This document shows, in pieces, positions 42,498-51,615 of a stretch of DNA of 64,000 nt (positions are counted from its first letter, which is position 1; the number at the start of each line of letters is the position of its first letter). The notes beneath the pieces were generated by a model, which saw only the letters and a program-made list of their open reading frames with translations, did no database searches and was not told the origin of the DNA. Both the position numbers and the translations under genes were made by a program. The DNA is from Nonomuraea jiangxiensis (GTDB lineage Bacteria; Actinomycetota; Actinomycetes; Streptosporangiales; Streptosporangiaceae). Location: contig NZ_FNDJ01000008.1 of the NCBI RefSeq assembly GCF_900099965.1, positions 248,001 to 312,000 of the forward strand, read 5' to 3'.

Positions 42498-44666
42498 TCA
42501 GCGGAGGACGACCGTCCGGGAGGCTCCCTCGGCGTCGGCGAGCCGGCCGAAGGACACCGTCCGGCCGCGCCAGGCCACGGTCAGCTCGGCCAGGGCGCGG
42601 CGCGGGTCCGACACGGTGATGGTGGCCGGGGCGCCGGGGTGCTCGCGGACCAGCACCGCGCACGGGGCGGAGGCGGTCAGGGCGCCGGTCGTGCCCGCGT
42701 TCCAGAAATTGGCCGCCGTGAGGCCCAGCGCGGGCACGTGCACGGCCTGTAGCCGGGCGGTGTTGGCCAGCACGCGCACTCCGGGCTCGGCCGCCCTGGC
42801 GCGGGTCGCCGCCCGGGTCGCGCCGGGGAGCAGCAGGTAGACGTAGCCGGCCGCGCGGGGATCGACGCCGTGGTCGAGCCAGAGGGCCGTGTAGTCGCGG
42901 GTCGCGCCGCCGCCCGTACGGCTTTCGCGCGACGTGCGCAGGTCCTGGCCGCCCGGCACGACGTAGCCGCCGTGGCCGTCGAGGTGCGCCCAGCCAGGCC
43001 CGGTGCTGAGGGTCGTGGCGGTCCTGCGGTTGTCCACGATGGTCTCGACGGAGGTGCCGTCCGCGGCGGTGATGCCCGCGCCCAGGCACACGACCACGTC
43101 ATCGAGGAAGATCCACGACTTGAACGCCTCCATCGTGCTCTCCAGGCCGCTCAGATGCTGGCCGACGGTCGCGTACGTGCCGTCCGTGGCCCCGCCCACC
43201 CAGCGCCAGGGCGTACACGTGTCACCCCACGCTCGCCCCGCGCCGTCGGGCAGCCGCAGCGTGGAGACGGTCGTGCCGGGCAGCCGGTAGGGGTCCACGG
43301 TGGGCCAGAAGTCGTCCGAATACTGGTCGCCGTGGCCCTCGGCCCACCAGTAGAGCATCCCGGAGCCGGTGTGCCAGCCGCGCAGGTTCTCGCCGTTGCC
43401 GTGCTCGTAGTGGCCGATCCGGTACGAGGCCATGCTGAGCGCGGCGCACCAGCCGGGCCTGCGGTGCACGGCACGGGCGCTCATCGGCAGCAGCCGGTGC
43501 CCGACGGGCTCCGGGGCGGCGACCACGGCCGGGTCGTCGATGATCGCGGCCAGCCGGGCGTGGAAGGCCGGTTCGGCGTCCGCCAGCATTGGCCGGTACG
43601 TGTTCCGCACCGCCCACCCCTTGACCATGGCGTGCCAGCGTTCCCGCTGGGCGGCCGGGGCGCTGTCTCCCAGCAGCAGGACGGCCTCGGCGATCTCCCG
43701 CCCCCGCTCGTGGTCCCCGAACGCCCGCCGCCCCACTCCTCTCCCGCGCACCAGGTCCATGCAGGCGCCGTCGCGGACGAAGGGGGCGAACGACCTCTCG
43801 ACCGCGTCGAACACGTTCCGGTCGGTGACCTCCCACGGAGAGCCGCGCAGCACCGCGAACAACGTCGCCAGCCCCGACAGCAGCGTCACCCCGTAGGCCC
43901 CCTGGTAGGGCACGTACGTGTGCTGGATGAACGACCCGTCCCGGTAGAACCCGTCGCCCGCGGAGACCAGCGGGAACACCGGGGACAGGGCCGCGACCGC
44001 GCGTGCGGCCCGGCCGTGGTCGTCCCTGAGCATGGCCCTCAGCAGCAGCACCATGCACAGGTCCACGCGGTTGGCCCCGGTGCTGGTGCCGCTGTAGCCG
44101 GCGAGGCGGCTCTCCGGCACGAAATGGTCCACCGCGTCCCGTAGGGCGACGCTCTCCCGCTCGTCCAGGCCGACCAGTAGGGCCGTGTCGAGCAGCGCCT
44201 TGGGCACGCCGATCTCCCAGTGCCACCAGTTGCCCGCGGGGTCGGCGCCGGCCGCGTACACGTGCCGCCGGTAGTGGTCCACACCCGCCGCGACGGCCGC
44301 CGCCAGGCCAGCGTCGCCGGTCAGGCCCGTACCGTCCAGCACGAAGGCGTGCGCCATGGTCCGCAACCGACGGGGCGTGGCCATGAACGAGGGGAACGGC
44401 TCGTCGGGCCAGAGCGAGGCACGGGCGGGGGCCATGGTGTCCCGGTAACGGGCGGCCGTCCGCCCCAGCCGCGCCAGCCGGCTCCGGTACGGCTCCGCCG
44501 CCGGATCGTACCCCGACCCCGCGGTCACCTCGCGCCACCGTCTGCGGAGGCGGGTGAACGAGTCGTCGGGCGTCAGCGCCGCCTCCGCCGGGGCCAACGC
44601 CCCCAGCACCCCGGCCGCGGTCACGCCACCGAGCTGGAGGATCAGTCTCCTGGACGGCCGGTGCAC
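42498..44666 (-). CDS. Tat-exported polysaccharide lyase family 8
   Basis: The GTG at 44666 gives 722 residues with a twin-arginine signal (SRRLIL then a hydrophobic core). The protein has the PL8 layout: an N-terminal alpha/alpha toroid with the catalytic residues in NWWHWEIGVP (Asn) and SFIQHTYVPYQGAYG (His, Tyr), then the C-terminal beta-sandwich (GGYVVPGGQDL, DYTALWLDHG). PL8 enzymes cut hyaluronan, chondroitin or xanthan by beta-elimination. Which of these is the substrate cannot be told. No sugar-uptake genes adjoin it. Confidence 0.88.
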   Translation of the reverse strand: MHRPSRRLILQLGGVTAAGVLGALAPAEAALTPDDSFTRLRRRWREVTAGSGYDPAAEPYRSRLARLGRTAARYRDTMAPARASLWPDEPFPSFMATPRRLRTMAHAFVLDGTGLTGDAGLAAAVAAGVDHYRRHVYAAGADPAGNWWHWEIGVPKALLDTALLVGLDERESVALRDAVDHFVPESRLAGYSGTSTGANRVDLCMVLLLRAMLRDDHGRAARAVAALSPVFPLVSAGDGFYRDGSFIQHTYVPYQGAYGVTLLSGLATLFAVLRGSPWEVTDRNVFDAVERSFAPFVRDGACMDLVRGRGVGRRAFGDHERGREIAEAVLLLGDSAPAAQRERWHAMVKGWAVRNTYRPMLADAEPAFHARLAAIIDDPAVVAAPEPVGHRLLPMSARAVHRRPGWCAALSMASYRIGHYEHGNGENLRGWHTGSGMLYWWAEGHGDQYSDDFWPTVDPYRLPGTTVSTLRLPDGAGRAWGDTCTPWRWVGGATDGTYATVGQHLSGLESTMEAFKSWIFLDDVVVCLGAGITAADGTSVETIVDNRRTATTLSTGPGWAHLDGHGGYVVPGGQDLRTSRESRTGGGATRDYTALWLDHGVDPRAAGYVYLLLPGATRAATRARAAEPGVRVLANTARLQAVHVPALGLTAANFWNAGTTGALTASAPCAVLVREHPGAPATITVSDPRRALAELTVAWRGRTVSFGRLADAEGASRTVVLR

Positions 44667-44903
44667 GCCCCGATTATCACAGGACCCACAACTGACACGG
44701 CCCCGTGGTGGCCCTGTCGCTCGCCCGGCCCCGCGCGGTGCCGGCCAAGGACCATCACTTCTCGGATCGAGAGCACCCTTCCTCAAGGTCGGTTGCCGGA
44801 GTGATGTCGAGAACGCCCTGACCGCTCCGACCTACCTGCGAGGGAACCGCCGGTACGCACGGCGGCACTCCCCTGAACGGCAGCCCGACCTGAAGGAGCA
44901 GAC

Positions 44904-45272
44904 TTGTCACGGAATATCGAGACCGTCAACACCTACCTGGACGGTTTCCGCAAGAACGATCATGAGCAGATCCTGTCCTGCCTGACCGACGACATCGAGT
45001 GGACGGTCTTCGGCGCCTTCCACCTGACCGGCAAGGACGCCTACGACAAGGCCATCGACGGCCCGCCCGGACTCATCGACCCTCCTCACCTGGAGGTCGT
45101 ACGCATGGTCGAGCAGGGCGATGTCGTCATGGCCGAGCTCACCGGGACGGTGAGGCGGGTCGCGGGCGGCGAGATGCGCATGTCCATGGCGGAGGTGTTC
45201 GTCATGCGCGACGGCAAGATCGCCGAGCGTCGCGCCTGGGTCATCGAGCTGAAGGAGAACGACTACCGCTGA
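44904..45272 (+). CDS. SnoaL/NTF2-like protein
   Basis: The 122-residue product from a TTG start (GAAGGAG eight bases upstream) has the NTF2-like ketosteroid-isomerase fold: IETVNTYLDGFRKNDHEQILSCLTDDIEW, ELTGTVRRVAG and AEVFVMRDGKIAERRAW. Such proteins are isomerases, hydrolases or ligand binders. It lies 152 bases upstream of the LuxR regulator and shares no other neighbour. No substrate is suggested. Confidence 0.82.
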   Translation: MSRNIETVNTYLDGFRKNDHEQILSCLTDDIEWTVFGAFHLTGKDAYDKAIDGPPGLIDPPHLEVVRMVEQGDVVMAELTGTVRRVAGGEMRMSMAEVFVMRDGKIAERRAWVIELKENDYR

Positions 45273-45378
45273 CCGCGGAATCTCGGTGACGTGCCGGGCT
45301 GATCGCGACCACCCAGGTGGCACGAACGGCTCGGCACGACCTGACTCCGCCCAGCCCCGGCCGTGCGGCCCCCTGATC

Positions 45379-45420
45379 ACCACAGAGGGGCGCTGATTCG
45401 CCACGGAGGGACCACCGAGC
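45379..45420 (+). promoter_or_regulatory. Triple direct repeat directly upstream of the LuxR-NB-ARC gene (site A)
   Basis: Three similar 10-base units start at 45379 (ACCACAGAGG), 45400 (GCCACGGAGG) and 45411 (ACCACCGAGC), so the spacing is 21 and 11 bases, two and one helical turns. The block ends four bases before the ATG of the regulator. A second copy with the same order and nearly the same spacing is at 48918-48960. Confidence 0.55.
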
Positions 45421-45424
45421 CACA

Positions 45425-48166
45425 ATGAGGCGCATGCTCTCCAGCGACCCCCACGAGCTCTCGCCTCGCGAAGTCGAGGTGCTGGCCGGGGTGGCCGAGC
45501 AGCTGACCAACGCGCAGATCGCCCGCCGGCTGCAGGTCTCGGTCCGTACCGTGGAAAGTCACGTCTCCTCGCTGCTGCGCAAGCACGGCGTGGTCAACAG
45601 AACAGCCCTGGCGGCCATGAACCGGCACCGGTCGTCGCCTTCGGTCAAGCCGGGGCACATCGCGCAGATCCCGGTCAGCCATACCTCCTTCGTCGGACGC
45701 CGCCAGGAACGACAGGAAACGCTGGCGGCGCTCGAACACGCCGCGCCGGTCTGCCTGGTGGGGCCCGGCGGCGTCGGCAAGACCCGGCTGGGAGCGATCG
45801 TGGCACAGGCGGCCGCGGCGTCGTTCCCCTCCGGCGGGGCGTTCGTCGATCTCGCTCCGGTGGGCGAGGGGTTCGTCCTGCGGGCCGTGGCCGACGCGCT
45901 GGGCGTGGCGGAACGACCTCCCCTGCCGCTGACGCAGGTGGTCGCGGACCGCCTGGCGCTGGGACGGTCGCTGCTGGTCCTCGACAACTGCGAGCACCTG
46001 CTGGAGGAGGTCGGCGACCTGGTCGAGGGCCTGCGCGCCACCTGCCCGCGGGCGGGCATCCTGATCGCCAGCAGGGAGCGGCCCGGTCTAGCCGGGGAGC
46101 GGGTCATCACGGTGCCGCCGCTGGCGGGCGAGGCGGAAACGCTGTTCCTGGAGCGGGCGCGTGCGGTCGATCCCGCGTTCACCGCCGAGCCCGCCTTGAT
46201 CGCCGAGGTGTGCGCCCGGCTCGACGGGCTCCCGCTGGCGATCGAGCTGGCCGCCTCGCGCGTGGCCGCGCTCGGGATGGACGCCCTGCTGGTCGGCCTG
46301 CAGGATCGGCTGCGGCTGCTGTCGGGGGCGCGCGGCAGGCCGCAACGGCACCGCTCGCTGCGCGCCGTGATCGGCTGGAGCTACGACCTGCTGGACGACG
46401 AGGAACGTGGGCTGCTGCGCCGCCTGTCGGTGTTCGCCGGCGGGTTCGACCTGGCGGCGGCCACGGCTGTCATGCCTGACATGACGCCGAGCGCAGTGGC
46501 CGACATCATCGGACGGCTGGTCGACAAGAGCCTGGCCGGGGTCGTGGGCAGGAGCAGGTGGCGGCTGCTCGAGACCATCAGGGCCTTCGCCGCCGACCGG
46601 CTCGCCGACGACGGCGAGGCCGGGGCGGCACTCCGGTCACGGCTGCGCTGGGCCGCCCAGGCCGCGGTGACGCTGGAAGCACGGCTCGGCGGCGGCTGGC
46701 AGCCGCAGTTCGACCTGGTGGCCGACGACCTGCGGGCCACGCTCGCGGACACCCCGGCCGTACCGGACCGCGACGCGCACCGCCTGGCCCGATCGCTGGC
46801 GCACCTGGCGTTCGCGCGGCGTTTCCACCGGGAGGCGATCGACCACTACCTGGCCGCTGCCGAGCGCGCCTGCGCCGCTGCGGACCGCCACCAGGATCTC
46901 ATGAACGCGGCCGACACGGCAGCCGCGATCGCCGACGGGCGGCTGGCCCTGAGCCTGTTGCTACGGGCCGCCGAACAGGCGGGCGATGCAGGCCCGCGTA
47001 CGGCCACGCTCGCCTCGGCCCTCGCGGTCTCCTACCGCTACCTGGGCGGAGACGGTCACGCTTCCGTGCGCGAACACGTCGCGCGGCTGCTCCAAGCGGC
47101 GAGTGGTGATCCGACCGCGGAGACGGGTGCCGCTGTGGGCGCGGGCCCGGATGTCACGGCGGGCCCGGCATCAGCGGCTGCGCGTACCGCGGCGCTGGTC
47201 GCGACGGCGTGGGCCTGGCATCGGGGTGGCCTGGAGCTCGCCCGTTCCGCCGCCGACAGCGCCCGGGAGTGCGGCGACACTCTCGTCCTGTTGAGCGCGC
47301 TGGACGTGCTCACCCGTGCGAACGCGCGGGTCGGCCGCATGCGTACCGTTCAGCGGATCAGCCAGGAGCGGCTCACCCTCATCAAGGACCTGCCGGCGCA
47401 CGAGCCGGCCGCCGCAGCCGAGATCGTCGACACCTTCCACTCCGCAGCCCGCGCCGCGTTGTGCGTCGGGGACCTGCCCGAGGCGATCGCCCTGGCGGGC
47501 CGGGCTGAGCGCGAGGACCCCATCGGCGAACACCCGTACCTCTCCATCCCCAAGCTCATCAGACCGCTCGTGCTGAGTGGACGGTTCCCGGAGGTCTTCG
47601 AACAGGCGCAGTCCATGTGGCAGGCCTGGCACCAGGCAGGCCGCCCGCGCAGCACCTGGCTGTCGACCGGCGTGTACGCCGTGGCGCTGGCCCACGGGCT
47701 GGCGGGCGGCGGCGAGTTCGATCTGTGGCGCTCGCGCGCCCTGGAGATGGCCGGCATCGCAGACGCGGCCGCCTCACCGGTCCTCGCGGCGTTCGCCGTG
47801 TTCGTCGAGGCCCGGGTCGCCGTGCACACCCGCGCCTACGACCAGGCCGCCGCACTCGTCGACCGCGCCTTCGCCCCCTTCTCCATACGCTGGTACGAGT
47901 CCTACGCCCGCGCCGCCGGCGCCGAGCTGGCCGTCGTCGCGGGCCTGCCCGGGGCCGCCGAACGGGTCGCCGCCGCCATGCCGTACGCGGAGGAGAGCAC
48001 GTGGGCCGCCGCCGGCCTGGCCCGTGCCCGCGGCATCCTGTACGACGACCCTGACGCGCTGGCGGAGGCGGTCGAGCTGTGGACGTCGATCGACGCCCGG
48101 TTCGAGCGCGCCTGCACACTACGCCTGCTGGCCGACCGAAAGCGGGCCGACTCCCCCGTCGCGTGA
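45425..48166 (+). CDS. LuxR-type regulator with N-terminal HTH and NB-ARC/TPR
   Basis: The 913-residue product has an inverted order for a large ATP-binding LuxR regulator: the HTH is at the N-terminus (LSPREVEVLAGVAEQ, VSVRTVESHVSSLL, residues about 10-65). An NB-ARC/AAA ATPase follows, with P-loop GPGGVGKT near residue 114, Walker B LLVLDNCEHLL near 184, and GLPLAIELAASR. The rest is helical, TPR-like. It resembles proteins that sense a ligand or nucleotide and then bind DNA. The three-unit repeat just before its ATG may be an autoregulatory site. Confidence 0.88.
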   Translation: MRRMLSSDPHELSPREVEVLAGVAEQLTNAQIARRLQVSVRTVESHVSSLLRKHGVVNRTALAAMNRHRSSPSVKPGHIAQIPVSHTSFVGRRQERQETLAALEHAAPVCLVGPGGVGKTRLGAIVAQAAAASFPSGGAFVDLAPVGEGFVLRAVADALGVAERPPLPLTQVVADRLALGRSLLVLDNCEHLLEEVGDLVEGLRATCPRAGILIASRERPGLAGERVITVPPLAGEAETLFLERARAVDPAFTAEPALIAEVCARLDGLPLAIELAASRVAALGMDALLVGLQDRLRLLSGARGRPQRHRSLRAVIGWSYDLLDDEERGLLRRLSVFAGGFDLAAATAVMPDMTPSAVADIIGRLVDKSLAGVVGRSRWRLLETIRAFAADRLADDGEAGAALRSRLRWAAQAAVTLEARLGGGWQPQFDLVADDLRATLADTPAVPDRDAHRLARSLAHLAFARRFHREAIDHYLAAAERACAAADRHQDLMNAADTAAAIADGRLALSLLLRAAEQAGDAGPRTATLASALAVSYRYLGGDGHASVREHVARLLQAASGDPTAETGAAVGAGPDVTAGPASAAARTAALVATAWAWHRGGLELARSAADSARECGDTLVLLSALDVLTRANARVGRMRTVQRISQERLTLIKDLPAHEPAAAAEIVDTFHSAARAALCVGDLPEAIALAGRAEREDPIGEHPYLSIPKLIRPLVLSGRFPEVFEQAQSMWQAWHQAGRPRSTWLSTGVYAVALAHGLAGGGEFDLWRSRALEMAGIADAAASPVLAAFAVFVEARVAVHTRAYDQAAALVDRAFAPFSIRWYESYARAAGAELAVVAGLPGAAERVAAAMPYAEESTWAAAGLARARGILYDDPDALAEAVELWTSIDARFERACTLRLLADRKRADSPVA

Positions 48167-48186
48167 GCGTCGTTGAGTGCTGGTGT

Positions 48187-48759
48187 TCACCTATCCGCGG
48201 CGAGCTGGTAGTGCGACACCACGACCTGGCCGTCGAGTACGTGTGAGTCGACGAGCCGCAGCTCGTGGCGCTGCTCCGGTGCGGCGAACAACCGCCTGCC
48301 ACCGCCGAGCACCACCGGGTGTACGGCGATGTGGTATTCGTCGATGAGTCCCAGCTCGGTCAGCGCTCCCGCCAGCGCGGCGCCTCCGGTGAGGAGCATG
48401 TCCCCGCCCTCCGGCCGCGCCTTGAGGGCGGTGACCTCGTCGGCCAGGTTGCCGGTGATGACGCGGCTGGTCCATTCGTCGCCCGGGTAGGTGCGGGAGA
48501 ACACGATCTTCGGCGTGGCGCGCCAGAACGGCGCGAAGGCGGCCACGTGCGGGGAGTCCGAGATCGACTCGGCGTTCGGCCAGAATCCCACCATCATCTG
48601 CCACACCGGACGCCCGAACAGCAGAGTGCCGACCCTCTTGTCCAGACTCTCCGAGTACGCCGACAGCTCCGGGCCCATCATCGGCCAGTCGAACTCCCCG
48701 TTGGGTCCGTCGATGAACCCGTCCGCCGATGTGTGCACCCAGTAGATGATCTTGCTCAT
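48187..48759 (-). CDS. Dihydrofolate-reductase-like protein (RibD C-terminal fold)
   Basis: The 190-residue product shows the RibD_C/DHFR-like pattern: IIYWVHTSADGFIDGPNGEFDWP, GTLLFGRPVWQMM, KIVFSRTYPGDEW, MLLTGGAALAGALTELGLIDEYHI, HPVVLGGGRRLF. AGAGG precedes the ATG. A second member is at 8889-9467. It converges on the LuxR gene with 20 bases between stops, and the B repeat block lies about 160 bases upstream of its start. Confidence 0.85.
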   Translation of the reverse strand: MSKIIYWVHTSADGFIDGPNGEFDWPMMGPELSAYSESLDKRVGTLLFGRPVWQMMVGFWPNAESISDSPHVAAFAPFWRATPKIVFSRTYPGDEWTSRVITGNLADEVTALKARPEGGDMLLTGGAALAGALTELGLIDEYHIAVHPVVLGGGRRLFAAPEQRHELRLVDSHVLDGQVVVSHYQLAADR

Positions 48760-48917
48760 GAGGTACCTCTCTTGTCCGTGCCGTCATAGGTGGGTCGGAG
48801 CCGACCGCTGTTCATCGACACGCGGCGGCGAACAGACAGATTCTTCTGCGTCGTTGTCGCTGCCTGCGACTCTGGCCTGCCGCGACAGGCTGGGGCATCC
48901 GTGCGGCCCCCCTGACC

Positions 48918-48960
48918 GCCACGGAGGCGGCACGGATTCGCCACGGAAAGCCCACAGAGC
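48918..48960 (+). promoter_or_regulatory. Second copy of the triple direct repeat (site B)
   Basis: Units start at 48918 (GCCACGGAGG), 48940 (GCCACGGAAA) and 48951 (CCCACAGAGC), spacing 22 and 11 bases. About 60 bases (48899-48964) match the region just before 45425. This 311-base gap (48760-49070) otherwise holds the promoter of the minus-strand reductase gene and no gene that I can support. On the plus strand the block precedes nothing that looks like a gene start. Confidence 0.5.
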
Positions 48961-49070
48961 CCTGTCGCCGAGCAGGACCAGAGGGTCTGTACGCTCACCC
49001 AAGGCAGATGCGCGGCGCGCCCATGGCGGCCACGCAGAAAGACCGGCGCCGGCCTCGATGAAGGCCCCGC

Positions 49071-49736
49071 CTAGCCGCCGGGCCGGACCAGGCCGCTCTC
49101 GTAGGCCAGGATGACCAGCTGGACGCGGTCGCGTACCGACAGTTTGGCGATGGCTCTGGTGACGTGCGTCTTGGCGGTGAACGGGCTGATCGTGAGGCGT
49201 TCGGCGATCTCGTCGTTGGACAGGCCGAGCGCCACCAGGCGGACCACCTCCCGCTCCCTGGTGGTCAGGACGTCCATCCGCTGCCGGGCCACGGGGGCAG
49301 GTCCGCGCGGTCCGGCGAACCGTTCCAGCACCCGGCGGGTGATCCCGGGAGACAGCAGCGCGTCGCCCGCCGCGACGGCGGCGACCGCGCGGCGCAGCTC
49401 GCTCGGCTCGATCTCCTTGGTGAGGAAGCCGCTGGCTCCAACGCTCAGCGCGTCGAAGAGGTGCTCGTCGGTGTCGAACGTGGTCAGGATGATCACACGG
49501 CAGCCGGGGATGGAGGGGTCCGAGACGATACGGCGGGTGGCGGTGATGCCGTCCATGCCCGGCATCCGGATGTCCATGAGGATCACGTCGGGAAGGGTGC
49601 GCGCGGCCAGCCGTACGGCCTCGTCACCGGTGGCGGCCTCGCCGACGACGACGAGGTCCCTGGCGCGGGACAGCAGGCCGCGGAAGCCGGCCCGTACCAG
49701 AGCCTGGTCGTCGGCGAGGAGCACCTTGCACGTCAT
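49071..49736 (-). CDS. NarL/LuxR-type response regulator
   Basis: The 221-residue product has a receiver domain (VLLADDQALVRAGFRGLL, phospho-Asp in VILMDIRMPGMDG, Lys in FLTKEIEPSEL) and a LuxR-type HTH (LTTREREVVRLVA, LSNDEIAERL, KTHVTRAIAKL). It is partnered by the kinase encoded just upstream. As the sequence stands, the kinase frame continues in phase into this gene, so a fused product is possible; the internal ATG at 49736 can also be used. Confidence 0.88.
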   Translation of the reverse strand: MTCKVLLADDQALVRAGFRGLLSRARDLVVVGEAATGDEAVRLAARTLPDVILMDIRMPGMDGITATRRIVSDPSIPGCRVIILTTFDTDEHLFDALSVGASGFLTKEIEPSELRRAVAAVAAGDALLSPGITRRVLERFAGPRGPAPVARQRMDVLTTREREVVRLVALGLSNDEIAERLTISPFTAKTHVTRAIAKLSVRDRVQLVILAYESGLVRPGG

Positions 49737-50879
49737 GCGGGTGAGCCTGCCACAGGGATCTCCGCCCGTACCGAGAAGCCCCCCGGGCACCGAGCCCACG
49801 GTGAGCGTGCCCCCGAGCGCGCTCACCCGTTCCCGCATGCCGGTCAGGCCATGCCTCTCCCTGACCTCCGCACAACCCCGGCCGTCGTCCCTGACCTCGA
49901 CGATGATCGAGTACGGGTCCCGCTCGATCGTCACTTCGGCCTCGGCGGCTCCGGAGTGCTTCAGGGTGTTGGTGAGAGCCTCCTGGACGACGCGGTAGAC
50001 GGCCACCGCCGGTGCGCCGGGAACGGCGGCGGGATCGCCGCGCTCGTCGAGGGTCACCCGGAGGCCGGCGGCGCGGGCGTCCGCGATGAGCGTGCCGAGG
50101 GAGGCGAGATCGGGCTGGGGAGTGGTGCTGCCGAGACCGTCCCGCAGGAGTCCGATGAGGGAGTTGAGCTCGGCCATCGCGCGGTTCCTGACCTCCATGG
50201 CCACCCCGAGCGCGGCCGCGGCCTCCTCCGGGGCCTCCCGCAGGGTGTCGGCGGCGAGGTTGAGGTGGACGCCCACCACCGCCAGGGTGTGGGCGACGAT
50301 GTCGTGCACCTCGCGGGAGGCGCGCAGCCGTTCCTCGGCGGCGCGGGCCCGGTCGTCGGCCTCGCGCAGTCGCGCCCGCCAGCGCATGACGGAGGCATGG
50401 GTCAGGCCCGCGCCGATGAGGACCAGCAGCAGCAACCCCTCGCCGGCGATGTGGCTGACGAAACGGCCGGTGCCGTGCTGGAGCATCCACCAGTGATCGA
50501 GGGTGGAGTAGACGAGCTGACCTGCGCCGATGGCCGCCACCCACCGTACGCGCGGCGTGCAGGCGGCGGTGAAGTACGCCGCCGACGCCGGCCAGACGTA
50601 GCCGCCCTCGAAATTGCTCACCCAGTGGTAGACGAAGATCGCACCGATGGACAGAAGCAGCACGGTCATCGGCCGGTCCCGCCTGAAGAGCAGCAGCGCG
50701 CCGAGGAACAACGCCAGGGGGAAGAGGGCTCTCCAGGGGGACTCGTACGTCTGGGCCGCCAGGCCCCCGAGGGACACGCCGACGACGGTGATGACGGCGA
50801 GCACCAGATCGAACAGCCTGTCGGAGTGACGTACCCGCGCGGGCGCGCCCTGCGGGATCGGCGAGGTCACGGAGGTCAT
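49733..50879 (-). CDS. Sensor histidine kinase, HisKA_3 type, frame disrupted near the end
   Basis: The ATG at 50879 is preceded by GGGAGA. About six hydrophobic segments come first (residues 20-165), then HisKA_3 (SREVHDIVAHTLAVVG, His phosphoacceptor) and HATPase boxes (NTLKHSG, DDGRGC, GLTGMRERVSALGGTLTV). After GSVPGG, a run of six C/G (49779-49784) puts the normal ending out of frame. Removing one base restores FSVRAEIPVAGSPA and a TGA overlapping the regulator ATG, the usual arrangement. As written, the frame passes straight into the response regulator, giving a 603-residue hybrid. Confidence 0.8.
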
Positions 50880-50968
50880 TGCTCTCCCTGCGGGATGAGA
50901 TGGGTGGCGGAGGGATGGCACGACGGTGGGACGGCCGCCGCGGCGTGGGCCAGGCGGCCGGGCCTCGG

Positions 50969-51385
50969 TCAGACGTGGGTGACCAGGAGGGTCACACCCG
51001 CCTCGCCGCCGCAGTCCACCATGATGGGGCCGACGCCGTTGCCGATCTTGGAGTCGAGGTTCGCCTTCGCCACGAATCCCCGAGGGTCGTCCTTGAGGAT
51101 GCGGATGTTCCGCAACACGGATCTGGGGCCGATCTGGGCGATCACGGCCGTGAGTTTCCTGCCTCCGCCGCAGTTCCCGGTGATCGTGACCTCCTGGCCC
51201 CGCCTGGTGGTGGGGTTCGGGCTGATCCGGACCACCGCCCTGGCCCCCTTCGGTGGCTTCGGCGCGGCGGTGCCGGCCTCTGCCTGCCCGGCCTGGGTGG
51301 CGGCGGACGCGCCGATGCCTCCTGACCCGAGTGTGCCGACGGCCAGGGCGACGGCGGCGATGACGGTGAGCATCCTCTTGGTCAT
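50969..51385 (-). CDS. Small secreted protein beside the two-component operon
   Basis: The 138-residue product has a Sec signal peptide (KRMLTVIAAVALAVGTLG, cleavage near ASA). The mature part of about 108 residues is a beta-rich domain with two cysteines (ITGNCGGG, MVDCGGE) that likely form a disulfide. AAGG stands eight bases before the ATG. It lies 89 bases upstream of the histidine kinase in the same direction. Such small exported proteins next to kinases may be sensed or controlled by them (inference). No family recognised. Confidence 0.65.
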   Translation of the reverse strand: MTKRMLTVIAAVALAVGTLGSGGIGASAATQAGQAEAGTAAPKPPKGARAVVRISPNPTTRRGQEVTITGNCGGGRKLTAVIAQIGPRSVLRNIRILKDDPRGFVAKANLDSKIGNGVGPIMVDCGGEAGVTLLVTHV

Positions 51386-51615
51386 GTGCATTCCTTTCAA
51401 GCGGCCGTCGCCGCCAGGGCAGGCGGGGCCACCAGGGGGTCGCGTTCGGGTCGGATCCGACGTTAGGGCGGGCCCCGTCGAGTCCGCGTCGTCCGCGGTT
51501 CGTCACTTGCGCCTGCACCGGACGAGCTACGCCCTACACCGAAAGGAGTACGCGGCACGGTGCCGAAGTCTCCGGCGACCGCAGGGCACTCGGTCCGCTG
51601 TGTTCCAGCCGAGGG

